Part shown: piece after piece, positions 13,929-22,710 of the stretch
Numbering within the stretch: the first letter of the stretch is position 1
Layout of the letters: every line of letters starts with the position of its first letter
Assembly: GCF_022288805.1 (NCBI RefSeq)
Contig: NZ_JAKOPM010000012.1
Coordinates: 1-62,874, forward strand
Direction: 5' to 3'
DNA from: Corynebacterium yonathiae
GTDB taxonomy: Bacteria; Actinomycetota; Actinomycetes; Mycobacteriales; Mycobacteriaceae
Length of the DNA stretch: 62,874 nt
Notes under the pieces: generated by a model
Told to the model about the DNA's origin: nothing
Databases searched by the model: none
Seen by the model: the letters and a program-made list of their open reading frames with translations, nothing else
Made by a program: the position numbers and the translations under genes

Positions 13929-15635
13929 ATGAACTCTCTTGCCCTCGCCATCATCGGCATTGCGATGATGGGTGCCGGCTACCTGCTCTACTCCAAGTTC
14001 CTGGGAAAGAGCATTTTCCGGCTATCTCCGAACTACTCCACCCCGGCCCACACCATGGAAGACGGCGTGGACTATGTTCCCACCAATAAATACGTCTTGT
14101 GGGGACACCACTTCACCTCCGTGGCGGGCGCCGCTCCCATCATTGGTCCGGCTGTAGCCGTCATCTGGGGTTGGGTACCGGCTTTCCTTTGGGTAACCAT
14201 CGGCACCGTCTTCTTTGCTGGCATGCACGATCTCGGTGCACTGTGGGCCTCGCAGCGTCACAGGGGCCAATCCATCGGCACCTTGTCTGGGCGCTACATA
14301 GGCAAGCGCGGCCGCAACCTCTTTCTCATCGTCATCTTCCTGCTGCTTTTGATGGTAAACACCGCCTTCGCCGTGGTAATTTCAAACCTGCTGGTATCCA
14401 CTCCCACGGCCGTAATCCCCACGTGGGGAGCCATCGTTGTCGCACTGCTCATCGGTCAGGCCATCTACCGCTTCAACTGGAACCTGCCGCTAGTCTCCAT
14501 CGTCGGCGTTGTCGCGCTCTACGCGCTAATGATCCTCGGCGATCGCGTCCCTGTCGTCCTGCCGGACACCGTCCTGGGCATCCCCGCAAATGGCGTATGG
14601 ATAATCTTGCTATTCATCTACGCCTTTATCGCATCTATGCTGCCCGTGTGGGTGCTACTGCAGCCGCGCGATTACATCAACGGCCTACAGCTTTTTGTGG
14701 GCCTGGGCATCTTGTACTGTTCCTTCCTCATTACCCGGCCGGATATTGCGGCACCGGCGCTGCGCGATACCGTGCCGGAGGGCACCCCAGGTATTTTCCC
14801 GTTGCTCTTTGTCACCATCGCCTGCGGCGCTATCTCCGGCTTCCACGGTGTGGTGGCCTCCGGTACCTCCTCCAAGCAGATTGATAAGGAAACCGATGTA
14901 CGCTTTGTCGGCTACTTCGGCGCTGTGGGCGAGGGTTTGCTCGCGCTGGGCACCATCATCGCTACTACCGCCGGCTTCAAGACCGCCGCGCAGTGGGAAG
15001 AGATCTATTCCGAATGGAATGCCGGCGGCGTGGAGGCCTTTGTGCAAGGCGGCGGCGCACTCATGAATGAGGGCATGGGGATTCCCACTTCCCTCTCCGG
15101 CACCATCTTGGCCACCATGGCCGTTCTCTTTGCCGCGACCACCATGGACTCGGGCGTGCGCCTGCAGCGCCTCGTGGTGCAAGAAATTGGAGAAATCATG
15201 GGAGTACGCATCAAGGCCATAGTGTCCACCATCATTGCGGTGGGCCTAGCCTTCGGCCTAACCTTCTCCGCCGGTGCGGATGGCTCGGGCGGCATGACCA
15301 TTTGGCCACTATTTGGCACCACCAACCAGCTCATGGCGGGTCTTGCTTTGGCCATCGTGGTAGTCATCCTTACCCACCTGCGCCGGCCGACGTGGCCGGT
15401 TATCATCCCGCTCATCTTCGTTACCGCCATGTCCCTCTGGGCTGCGCTACTGCAGCTAAAGTCCCTGTTCATCAACCAGAACTGGCTACTATTCTGCATG
15501 GACGTCATCATCGTAGTAGCTGCCATCTGGGTGATTGTAGAAGCCGTTGGCGCTATCTCCCGCGCCCGCAAGCAGGCCCCGCTGGAGTGGTCTGATGAAG
15601 ACGTTGACGCCCCGCTGCCTGAACATGCTCGATAA
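13929..15635 (+). CDS. cstA: CstA family carbon-starvation/peptide or pyruvate transporter
   Basis: A multi-span membrane transporter of the CstA/BtsT family, 568 residues with about 15 hydrophobic segments. Family segments are visible: HHFTSVAGAAPIIGPAVAVIWGW (residues 57-79), the GVVASGTSSKQIDKETD region, and FGTTNQLMAGL. The length is that of the short CstA subgroup rather than the roughly 700-residue E. coli proteins. E. coli CstA and BtsT take up pyruvate, and peptides have also been proposed for CstA. The start has GAGGAG 10 bases upstream. The next gene overlaps its 3' end by 11 bases, forming a three-gene unit with an ArsA-type ATPase. Confidence 0.92.
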   Translation: MNSLALAIIGIAMMGAGYLLYSKFLGKSIFRLSPNYSTPAHTMEDGVDYVPTNKYVLWGHHFTSVAGAAPIIGPAVAVIWGWVPAFLWVTIGTVFFAGMHDLGALWASQRHRGQSIGTLSGRYIGKRGRNLFLIVIFLLLLMVNTAFAVVISNLLVSTPTAVIPTWGAIVVALLIGQAIYRFNWNLPLVSIVGVVALYALMILGDRVPVVLPDTVLGIPANGVWIILLFIYAFIASMLPVWVLLQPRDYINGLQLFVGLGILYCSFLITRPDIAAPALRDTVPEGTPGIFPLLFVTIACGAISGFHGVVASGTSSKQIDKETDVRFVGYFGAVGEGLLALGTIIATTAGFKTAAQWEEIYSEWNAGGVEAFVQGGGALMNEGMGIPTSLSGTILATMAVLFAATTMDSGVRLQRLVVQEIGEIMGVRIKAIVSTIIAVGLAFGLTFSAGADGSGGMTIWPLFGTTNQLMAGLALAIVVVILTHLRRPTWPVIIPLIFVTAMSLWAALLQLKSLFINQNWLLFCMDVIIVVAAIWVIVEAVGAISRARKQAPLEWSDEDVDAPLPEHAR

Positions 15636-15882
15636 GCTAAGAGCCCTCGCGACTGGGCTCAACGAGTTCTACCAGGCCCCGTACCGCGCCAGCTTCGCCA
15701 AGGCCCAGCAGCAGGAAGACGATCTCTTCCTGATGCTGGTTGCCTCGGAGGCACTTGGCATCCCCAACCCAGCCAGCTACTACACTCTGGAGCTTTTACC
15801 GCTGGTCTATGAGGATTTCCACGCCTGGCATACCCGCATGGGAATGGATCGATCCCCGCTGGAGAATTTCCAATGTTGCTAG
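15625..15882 (+). CDS. Small Cys-Cys-ending protein (cory-CC-star type)
   Basis: An 85-residue protein that ends in Phe-Gln-Cys-Cys-stop. I recognise it as the corynebacterial family named for its C-terminal Cys-Cys. It has no signal peptide or membrane span and is rich in aromatic residues in its second half (YYTLELLPLVYEDFHAW). The ATG at 15625 overlaps the cstA end by 11 bases, and its own last 10 bases overlap the ATPase start. As I recall, the E. coli CstA partner YbdD is also a small protein ending in Cys-Cys, which suggests a shared accessory role with CstA transporters. That role is inference. Confidence 0.85.
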   Translation: MLDKLRALATGLNEFYQAPYRASFAKAQQQEDDLFLMLVASEALGIPNPASYYTLELLPLVYEDFHAWHTRMGMDRSPLENFQCC

Positions 15883-16814
15883 AGACCGCCCCCATCATGT
15901 TCTTCGGTGGCAAGGGCGGGGTGGGTAAAACCACCTTGGCTACTGCTACCGCACTGCGCCTATCTCATGCCCACCGCGTCTGCCTGGTCTCTACGGATCC
16001 GGCGCATAACCTGGGGCATATCTTTGGCACTTCGCTTGGCGACGCCCCTACTTCCCTCACCCCTACCCTCTCCGCCATCGAAATTGACCCGGCGCGCACC
16101 ACGGAGCAGCACCTAGCGCAGGTGGGAAAATCAATGCGCCGCTTCATGCCCGAGCATTTACACGGCGAGGTCACCAAGCACCTCGACTTGGCCAGGCAGT
16201 CGCCGGGCACGCAAGAGGCGGCGCTGCTGGAGCGCATCGCAGCACTCGTCGTGGAAGAACCTGACTTCGATTATCTCATCTTCGATACCGCCCCTTCCGG
16301 GCACACTTCACGGCTCATGGCCCTGCCAGAAATCATGGCGGCCTACACCGATGGGTTACTCTTTCGGCGCGAAAAATCCGATAAATTCGGCTCGCTGGTG
16401 CGCGGGATGTCACAAGGCAGCGGCGCAGAGAATGATCCTGTTGACCGGCGTAACCAAGAAATTCGCGCGACCTTATTCCAGCGTCGCGAACGCTTTGCTC
16501 AACTGCGCGCCGCACTCACCTCCCCGCGCACGGTCTTCCATATCGTGCTCACCGCCGAACGCCTGCCCGTGCTGGAATCGGCGGAATTTCACGCAGACCT
16601 CACCGAAAATGGCGTGCACGTGGGTTCCATGCTGGTTAACCGGCGCACCCCTGCGAACCAAGGAGAGTTCCTTGCCGCCCGGCGCGCTGCTGAAGATGAG
16701 GCACTCGCGCTTTTGCGCGCCAAGCTCCCAGATACCCCGGTGCGCGAGGTTCCGTGGCTGCCGGAGGAAGTAGGGATTCCGGGGGTCGTCGGCAAGCTGG
16801 CGGCACATCTCTAG
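15873..16814 (+). CDS. ArsA/Get3-type ATPase
   Basis: A 313-residue P-loop ATPase of the ArsA/Get3/MinD class. It has the deviant Walker A GGKGGVGKTT at residues 12-21, a switch I-like VSTDPAHNLGH, and a switch II DTAPSGHTSRLMALPEIM. Family members either energise arsenite efflux or deliver tail-anchored membrane proteins. There is no arsenite pump or ArsR nearby. Instead the gene is fused by overlap to cstA and the Cys-Cys protein, so a role in handling that pair is more likely than arsenic resistance. The ATG lies within the last codons of the upstream gene. Confidence 0.9.
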   Translation: MLLETAPIMFFGGKGGVGKTTLATATALRLSHAHRVCLVSTDPAHNLGHIFGTSLGDAPTSLTPTLSAIEIDPARTTEQHLAQVGKSMRRFMPEHLHGEVTKHLDLARQSPGTQEAALLERIAALVVEEPDFDYLIFDTAPSGHTSRLMALPEIMAAYTDGLLFRREKSDKFGSLVRGMSQGSGAENDPVDRRNQEIRATLFQRRERFAQLRAALTSPRTVFHIVLTAERLPVLESAEFHADLTENGVHVGSMLVNRRTPANQGEFLAARRAAEDEALALLRAKLPDTPVREVPWLPEEVGIPGVVGKLAAHL

Positions 16815-16863
16815 CTCCACCCGCCCGCGCTGCTGTGGGCCCGGGTCTGCTAAAACCGAAACT

Positions 16864-18162
16864 ATGACTTTGCTCACCACAGAATTTCTATCCCACTTGC
16901 GCACGGAGGCTGCGGCCGATTCACGGCTGCGCATCGCGCGCAACGCCATCACCAATGTCGGGGCTGCCAAGGCAGCCTTGGACCGCGACCGCATTACCGC
17001 CCTGTACCCCACCACCGAGGTCAAGCTGGATAGCTTGGATGTCTCGGACCAGAAACGCTCGGGCCGTTGCTGGATGTTTGCGGCATTGAACGTTTTCCGC
17101 CACCGTGCAGCCAAGGCGCTCAACGTAGATAGCTTCGAGTTTTCCTTTACCTACCTGCAATACTTTGACAAGCTGGAGCGCGCCAACCTGGTGCTTAACC
17201 AGTTACTGGATAAAAAGGACGCCGGCTGGGATGACCGCACCGTCGCCGCAGTCTTAGACCACGCCGGGGCCGATGGCGGCTGGTGGTGCTTCTTTAGCAA
17301 CCTAGTGTCCAAGTACGGCGTGGTGCCTGCCGAGGTCATGCCGGAGGTACGTTCTTCTGGCAATACCGCGGAAATGAACCGCGATCTTGCCACGGTGGTG
17401 CGTCGCGCCGCCGCGCTAGATGGCCCGCGCGAGGACATCCTTGCTCAGGCGCGCAAGGATTTCCACCGCATCCTCGCCATCCACCTAGGCACCCCGCCGG
17501 AAGAATTTACCTGGGCGTATCGCACCAAGGACGAGCAATTCGTGCGCCTGCACTCTACTCCGCGCGAATTTGCAGATAAGTACCTGCCGAAGCTGGACGA
17601 GTACGTGGTGCTGGCCGATGACCCCCGCTCCGCCAACCCCAAGCATCGCGTATTTAGCAGCGCCGAAGAGACCAATGTACTGGGCGGCGCACCGCAGGAG
17701 TACCTCAACGTCAGCGCGGCCGAATTGAAAGAGACCGCCCAGCGCAGCTTGGCCGCCGGTGAGCCGGTGTGGTTTAGCTGCGATGTTAACCGCCAATTCT
17801 CATTCCTTAACGGCGTATGGGACGAAGGCTTAGTGGATACCGATGGCCTCTACGGCATTGATTCCACCATGACTAAGGAGGAGCGTTTTACCTCCGGCGA
17901 GACCGCACCTACCCACGCGATGGTGCTCACCGGTGTTGATGGGGACCGAGCTTGGCGCGTCGAGAACTCCTGGGGCTCCAAGCCACCACGCAAGGAAGAC
18001 GGCGAGGATGTGCCGGGCAAAGGGTTTGCCACGATGGCCGATGCCTGGTTTGACCAGAACATCTTCCATATCGCCGTGCGCAAGGAGCACCTGAGCGAGG
18101 AGCTCGCCCAGGCGCTAACCACCGAACCGATTGAGCTTCCCCTTTGGGACCGGATGAACTAA
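16864..18162 (+). CDS. pepC: C1-family aminopeptidase (PepC/bleomycin hydrolase), copy 1
   Basis: A cytoplasmic cysteine aminopeptidase of 432 residues. The active-site Cys lies in QKRSGRCWMFAALN (near residue 70). The catalytic His lies in THAMVLTG and the Asn in ENSWGSK near the C-terminus. Length and motifs match PepC/bleomycin hydrolase, which forms a hexameric barrel and trims N-terminal residues from peptides. A close paralogue starts 13 bases downstream, behind its own AAGGAG, so the two form an operon. Confidence 0.93.
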   Translation: MTLLTTEFLSHLRTEAAADSRLRIARNAITNVGAAKAALDRDRITALYPTTEVKLDSLDVSDQKRSGRCWMFAALNVFRHRAAKALNVDSFEFSFTYLQYFDKLERANLVLNQLLDKKDAGWDDRTVAAVLDHAGADGGWWCFFSNLVSKYGVVPAEVMPEVRSSGNTAEMNRDLATVVRRAAALDGPREDILAQARKDFHRILAIHLGTPPEEFTWAYRTKDEQFVRLHSTPREFADKYLPKLDEYVVLADDPRSANPKHRVFSSAEETNVLGGAPQEYLNVSAAELKETAQRSLAAGEPVWFSCDVNRQFSFLNGVWDEGLVDTDGLYGIDSTMTKEERFTSGETAPTHAMVLTGVDGDRAWRVENSWGSKPPRKEDGEDVPGKGFATMADAWFDQNIFHIAVRKEHLSEELAQALTTEPIELPLWDRMN

Positions 18163-18175
18163 GGAGAATCGAGAA

Positions 18176-19477
18176 ATGACCGAGATTAAACCGAACGAGG
18201 TTCATGCCGCCAATACTGAGCTCGCCGGCGATGCCACGCTACGTATGCTGCGCAATGGGGTGGCTCAAGAAGGCGTCGACAAGCTCAGCCTCGACCGCGA
18301 GGTACTGCACTCCCTTAACCGGGTAACCAGTCATAAGCTAGATTCCTGGGGTGTGGCCGACCAGAAGGCTTCTGGCCGCTGCTGGATTTTTGCCGGCCTG
18401 AATTCCCTGCGCGGTGGGTTGATGGACAAGGCCAAGCTTAAAGATTTTGAGCTTTCCCAGACCTATATTTACTTCTTTGACAAGCTCGAGAAGGCCAACT
18501 GGTTCCTCACTGCCATGGCTGAGCTGAAGGACCGCGATCTTACGGACCGCACGGTGACCAAGCTCATGGATGACCCCATCGATGACGGCGGCCAGTGGTC
18601 CATGTTCGTTGCCCTGGTGGAAAAGTACGGCGTGGTACCGCAGTACGCCATGCCGGAGACTGCGTCCTCCGAGGCCACGGCGATGCTCAACCGCAACCTA
18701 CAGACCGTGCTGCGCCGCGCCGCACATCGTATCCGCAGCGGCGAAGAGGGCGCGCATGAGCAGGCGCTTGCCGACGTCTACCGTATCCTCACCGCCAACC
18801 TTGGCCTGCCGCCCGAGGACTTCGTGTGGCAGTACCGCGATAAGGACGATGAATTCCACCGCGCAGGCACCTATACCCCGCAGGAGTTTGCTAAGGAATA
18901 CCTGCCGGCGGATCTCAGCGAGTACGTGTGCGTGGTCAATGATCCGCGCAATGCCTATGGTGAGCTCTACACCGTGGATTATCTGGGCAATGTGGCCGGT
19001 AAACGCGTGACCTACCTCAACGCCCCAATCGAGGTGCTGCGCGATGCCGCCCGTGCCTCCATCGAAGATGGTCAGCCGGTATGGTTCGGCTGCGATACCG
19101 ACCAGCAATCCGATGATGAGCACGGCGTATGGGCCAAGCACCTGCACGATTATGAGGCCTTCTACGGCGTGCAGATGGATGTGGACAAGGCGCAGCGTCT
19201 ACGCCTGCACGAGTCCTTGATGACGCATGCGATGGTCTTAACTGGCGCCGATATCGCTGAAGACGGCACCGTTAACCGCTGGCGCGTGGAAAATTCCTGG
19301 GGCTCGAAGAAGGCCGATAAGGGATTTTGGACCATGGCGGATGATTGGTTCGACGAATTCGTCTTCGAAATCGCCGTGCACCCCTCCCGCCTGCCGGAGC
19401 AATACCAAGCGGCGCTGCAGTCCGAGTCTGTGACCGCCCTGCCGGCCTGGGACCCGATGGGGGCGTTGGCGCGCTAG
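18176..19477 (+). CDS. pepC: C1-family aminopeptidase (PepC/bleomycin hydrolase), copy 2
   Basis: The tandem paralogue of the preceding gene, 433 residues, with all catalytic residues intact: QKASGRCWIFAGLN (Cys), THAMVLTG (His) and ENSWGSK (Asn). By eye the two are similar over their full length but clearly diverged, so the duplication is old. A heteromeric complex is possible. Its TAG stop overlaps the stop of the convergent acetyltransferase by two bases. Confidence 0.93.
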   Translation: MTEIKPNEVHAANTELAGDATLRMLRNGVAQEGVDKLSLDREVLHSLNRVTSHKLDSWGVADQKASGRCWIFAGLNSLRGGLMDKAKLKDFELSQTYIYFFDKLEKANWFLTAMAELKDRDLTDRTVTKLMDDPIDDGGQWSMFVALVEKYGVVPQYAMPETASSEATAMLNRNLQTVLRRAAHRIRSGEEGAHEQALADVYRILTANLGLPPEDFVWQYRDKDDEFHRAGTYTPQEFAKEYLPADLSEYVCVVNDPRNAYGELYTVDYLGNVAGKRVTYLNAPIEVLRDAARASIEDGQPVWFGCDTDQQSDDEHGVWAKHLHDYEAFYGVQMDVDKAQRLRLHESLMTHAMVLTGADIAEDGTVNRWRVENSWGSKKADKGFWTMADDWFDEFVFEIAVHPSRLPEQYQAALQSESVTALPAWDPMGALAR

Positions 19478-20094
19478 GTCTGCGGTGCACCCAAGCGGCG
19501 CACATAGAGCATGCACACCAAGTCGCGGTCCTCATTGACCGCGATGGTGCGCTCGTCCACCTGAGTAAAACCGCGGCTGTCGTAGAACTGATAAGTACAG
19601 CCATCATCGGTAAATAGGTAGATATTCTTTCCCGCGTGGCGGGCTTCGAAGGCCTCAAGCAGCGCGGTGCCCACGCCGCTCACGCCGGAGTTAGGGTCAG
19701 CTACCAGGAAGCCGATTTCGCCGTCAATGGGATGCTCGCCCAAGTACTTGAGCAGCATGTCCTTATTGGCAGAGTCATAGTCATCACGGTGCCCGCCGGG
19801 GCGCAGATTATTGAAAATTTCCACCGCGTGGACATAAGCCTTTCGCCACCATGGATACGGCAGAGCGGGCTTGCCCTTCATGGAGGCCAAAAGCACGCCA
19901 AGAAAGCGGTCTCCATCATAAGCGGCCAGAATATCGGTGGCCTTGGCGCACTCTAAATCCCAAAAATAACGGCCATAGGCCCGCTCGAAGCGCCGGCTTT
20001 TTACAAACCAATGCAGATGCATACCTTCGATGGCAAAAGAAATGGCCGCGGGTTCATCGCGCGGGTCAAGGTCGCGGATCTGGATATCGGTCAT
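19474..20094 (-). CDS. GNAT family N-acetyltransferase
   Basis: The 206-residue protein has the GNAT pattern. IGFLVADPNSGVSGVGTALLEAFEA (about 125-150) contains the acetyl-CoA loop, and FYDSRGFTQVDE is the typical beta6-alpha4 segment near the C-terminus. The substrate is unknown. It is the last gene of the minus-strand fol/panC unit, and its ATG overlaps the panC stop by one base (TAATG). Confidence 0.82.
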   Translation of the reverse strand: MTDIQIRDLDPRDEPAAISFAIEGMHLHWFVKSRRFERAYGRYFWDLECAKATDILAAYDGDRFLGVLLASMKGKPALPYPWWRKAYVHAVEIFNNLRPGGHRDDYDSANKDMLLKYLGEHPIDGEIGFLVADPNSGVSGVGTALLEAFEARHAGKNIYLFTDDGCTYQFYDSRGFTQVDERTIAVNEDRDLVCMLYVRRLGAPQT

Positions 20095-20996
20095 TAGTCC
20101 TCCGATAGCTGCTGAAAAGCGGCATCTTGTGCGCGCTGTTGCTCGCGTTGCTGTTCGCGCTCGAGCTCTGCCTTGGCTTCGTGTTCTTCAATATTATTAA
20201 AGCCGATGCCCAGCGGCAGGCCCACATTATCGATGAGCCGGACGCCGCCGATGGTAGCCGCAACAAGCAGGCGGGCATCGCCCTCCTCGGGAGGGGTTCC
20301 TAAGTCGCGGCCGCGCACCTCGAGGTACTCGGGCTCAACACCCGCTGCGCGCAGCACCTCCGCGGCGACCTCACGGACCTTGTCTGCCCCTGCCTCGGCT
20401 GCATGAGCGCCGGCGGTCAGCGCTGCCGATAGGGCCGCTACTTGATCGCGGGATTCGGCGGGCACGTTGGTATTGCGCAGGCTCATTACCACGCCATCGG
20501 GCATACGCACGGCCGGAACGCCTTGCACGCGAACCCCCAGGTGGAAGTCCTGGGCTGCGTGGTGGAGGGCAAGGAGGAGCTCGTAGTCTTTCTCGCCGAA
20601 CAGGACGTCGGTAGGCGAAAGCGTCAGAATGAGCGCAAGGTAGAGCGTGAGATCCTTGCTGAGATGTGGCTCCAAGGTGGTCGCGGCGTTGGCTGGGGTC
20701 ACGGCAATGCGGCGGCCATGCGGCCACAAGGATTCGGGCGAGTAGTCCCACACGATGTCCACGCCCTCAGCCCGCAGGAGCTCAAGGCCCTCCTCGCGCG
20801 GGGACTGCAGGGCCACGACGGTGACCGCACCGCGGATATGCTTGGCCGCGCGCACCAGCGCAATATGGCCAGCGTGCACGCCCGTAGTCAGCGGCACTAA
20901 CGCCACTGGACGGCCGGTCTTATGAAAAGCGCTGCCGACCATGCGGATGCGCTCAATCTCGCTTATGACGGTGGCGTTTCCTAGCTCTAGGCTCAT
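20094..20996 (-). CDS. panC: Pantoate-beta-alanine ligase (PanC-like, divergent)
   Basis: ATP-dependent condensation of pantoate and beta-alanine to pantothenate is the predicted reaction. The 300-residue protein has the HxGH nucleotide motif as VHAGHIAL and a PanC-type FGEKDYELL. VRMPDGVVMSLRN takes the place of the usual substrate loop VREADGLAMSSRN. The usual MGALHEGH is TTGVHAGH here, so it is a divergent member. I chose the ATG at 20996 because it forms ATGA with the upstream stop. panB is not adjacent. It may be a second panC in the genome. Confidence 0.82.
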   Translation of the reverse strand: MSLELGNATVISEIERIRMVGSAFHKTGRPVALVPLTTGVHAGHIALVRAAKHIRGAVTVVALQSPREEGLELLRAEGVDIVWDYSPESLWPHGRRIAVTPANAATTLEPHLSKDLTLYLALILTLSPTDVLFGEKDYELLLALHHAAQDFHLGVRVQGVPAVRMPDGVVMSLRNTNVPAESRDQVAALSAALTAGAHAAEAGADKVREVAAEVLRAAGVEPEYLEVRGRDLGTPPEEGDARLLVAATIGGVRLIDNVGLPLGIGFNNIEEHEAKAELEREQQREQQRAQDAAFQQLSED

Positions 20997-21667
20997 CGGC
21001 TCTCCTCTTGTAGGGCCCACATTTCTAGCTCTTCGCGGCCATCCACCTCGCCTAAGCGGCGGGCAACCTCCACGTAGCTGCGCCGTAGGCCGGGATCGGT
21101 GGCGCCGCGATAGGCGGCGATGATTTCTTCGGTGTCCATGTCCTCCCCCACCAGGGGCGGCTCTTCTGAAGGCGAGAGGAAATGGGCATCAACCGCTGCA
21201 GAGATATGCAAGTGCCGAAGCATTTCGGCGTAGTAGGCGCGGGCGGCAAAGGGGGCACGTTCGGCGTCGGAAAGTGCCACGGTCTCTGCGCGAAACTCGG
21301 CGATATTAAGTTCCACCACGGTCTCGCCCAACTCATCCAGGGTGGTCACTGCCCAACGCTTAAGTGTAAATGGGGCGAGCGCCGCGACAACACAGCCGTG
21401 AGTTTCTAGCGGATCCAATACCTGCACCCCACGTGAAAGGCAGGTGTGGAAGACGATTAGCCCACGATGAACATGGGGTTCGAGCAGCTCCACGGTGGCT
21501 TCCAGGCGGGCATCGCCCACGGCGATAATGAGAGTCTCGAAGGAAGCAAGCTCGGCTGGGTCCGAGAGCATCTGCACTTCATGGCCGGCGCGTTCCATGG
21601 CATTGGCCAAGGTAAAGCCGGCCAGACTGCGGCCGAAGAGAGCTACCCGCATGCGTGGCGGGCGCAT
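20993..21667 (-). CDS. Rossmann-fold protein (dehydrogenase-like), function unknown
   Basis: The 224-residue product begins with a dinucleotide-binding pattern (VALFGRSLAGFTLANAMERAGHE) and continues like NADP-dependent 6PGDH-type proteins (DUF2520-like). Residues around FHTCLSRGVQVLDPL and ALAPFTLKRW would correspond to the second half of the fold. The start abuts the upstream stop (TAAATG), and the end overlaps panC by four bases. In other actinobacteria such genes sit next to panC. PanE-type ketopantoate reductase is another possibility, but the sequence is too short for a full PanE. Confidence 0.7.
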   Translation of the reverse strand: MRPPRMRVALFGRSLAGFTLANAMERAGHEVQMLSDPAELASFETLIIAVGDARLEATVELLEPHVHRGLIVFHTCLSRGVQVLDPLETHGCVVAALAPFTLKRWAVTTLDELGETVVELNIAEFRAETVALSDAERAPFAARAYYAEMLRHLHISAAVDAHFLSPSEEPPLVGEDMDTEEIIAAYRGATDPGLRRSYVEVARRLGEVDGREELEMWALQEESR

Positions 21668-22705
21668 TTATTTATCCTTCTTTTTCTTCGCCTGGGCTAA
21701 AAGCTCGGCCACGGATACCGCGCCCTCGCGCTTATCATCGCTGCGGCGGCGACCGCGGGAATCGGGCTCTTCGGTGGCCGCGCGATGGTGCGATCGGGCC
21801 GCCTTCTGGCGTACCGGCTCGAACTTCTCTGCGGCCACGTGCTGGCCAGAGCCCGGGTACTCCGCGCGCTCATCGTGCTGCGACGCCGGCTGCTGCGGGA
21901 TGTCCTGGGTCTCATCAGTGGCTGTGGTCGCAGCCTCCGGCTTGCGGTGGCTACCGTGGTGTTCGCTGGAGGCGGAAGCGTGGGTGGTCTTCAAGGAGTC
22001 ATCTCCGCCGGTATCCCAGCGCACCGCCTGGAAACCGCCGGTATCAAAGGTGGAGGCGCCAGAAGCCTTGCCGGAGGTGCTCTGCGCGCGGGTCTTTTCG
22101 CTAATGATGTCATTGAGCGGGTTGGACTCGGCATGCGCCGCGGACGGCTGGTTGCCTAGACGGCCGGCGATAGCATCGGCAGACGGAGCACCGGAAGAGG
22201 ACTGGGTGAAATCCACATTGCCATCGTCCGCACTCGGACGCGCGGCGGCTGCGGTCTGGGCCTCCAGCTGCATGATGCGGCGGGCCTCAGCATGCAGGGC
22301 GGCTGGTTCATAGGTGAACTCGTGGCCGGAGAGGTCCTCAATCTGCTTGCGGATGGAGGAGAGCTCGGTACGGATCTCATCGAGCAATTCCTGGTCCGGC
22401 AGAGGCTGCCCATCGGCGGCGCGGGCTTGCTTCAGCTCGGCTCGGTGGGCACGCTCCTGCAGTTCTAGCTTGGTGACAGACTCCTGGGCCTGGCGGCGAT
22501 AGCGCATCACCAGGAAAAATCCGAGCACGGCGGCCCACAGGGCGGCAATGAGCGCGATCTTAAGCGCTGCGGCAGAACCGGAAATCAGCATAACGATGCT
22601 GGCGAGTACAGCCAGCACCACAAGGACGATGAGCCCAATCTGGCCCAGATCCGGCTTGGTCGTCTTGGCGGGAGTATTGCTAGAAGAAGAGCGCGGCTCA
22701 GTCAT
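21668..22705 (-). CDS. Membrane protein with coiled coil, DUF6779-like
   Basis: A 345-residue protein with two hydrophobic segments near residues 20-65 (IGLIVLVVLAVLASIVMLI and ALKIALIAALWAAVLGFFL). A short coiled coil follows (about 75-135, SVTKLELQERAHRAELKQAR). The cytoplasmic tail is long, polar and low in complexity, rich in Ser, Ala and Glu, and ends KKKKDK. No catalytic motif is seen. A GTG six bases upstream (22711) overlapping the preceding TAG is an alternative start. The family is conserved in corynebacteria at this place; the function is unknown. Confidence 0.75.
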   Translation of the reverse strand: MTEPRSSSSNTPAKTTKPDLGQIGLIVLVVLAVLASIVMLISGSAAALKIALIAALWAAVLGFFLVMRYRRQAQESVTKLELQERAHRAELKQARAADGQPLPDQELLDEIRTELSSIRKQIEDLSGHEFTYEPAALHAEARRIMQLEAQTAAAARPSADDGNVDFTQSSSGAPSADAIAGRLGNQPSAAHAESNPLNDIISEKTRAQSTSGKASGASTFDTGGFQAVRWDTGGDDSLKTTHASASSEHHGSHRKPEAATTATDETQDIPQQPASQHDERAEYPGSGQHVAAEKFEPVRQKAARSHHRAATEEPDSRGRRRSDDKREGAVSVAELLAQAKKKKDK

Positions 22706-22710
22706 GCTCA

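Noticed and set aside
13738..13932. A 64-codon plus-strand open frame before cstA
   Set aside because: It begins inside a terminator stem-loop and overlaps the cstA Shine-Dalgarno region; no gene-like features.
15873..16814. ArsA-type ATPase taken as part of an arsenic resistance operon
   Set aside because: No arsB, arsC, arsD or arsR is adjacent; the gene overlaps the Cys-Cys protein and cstA instead.
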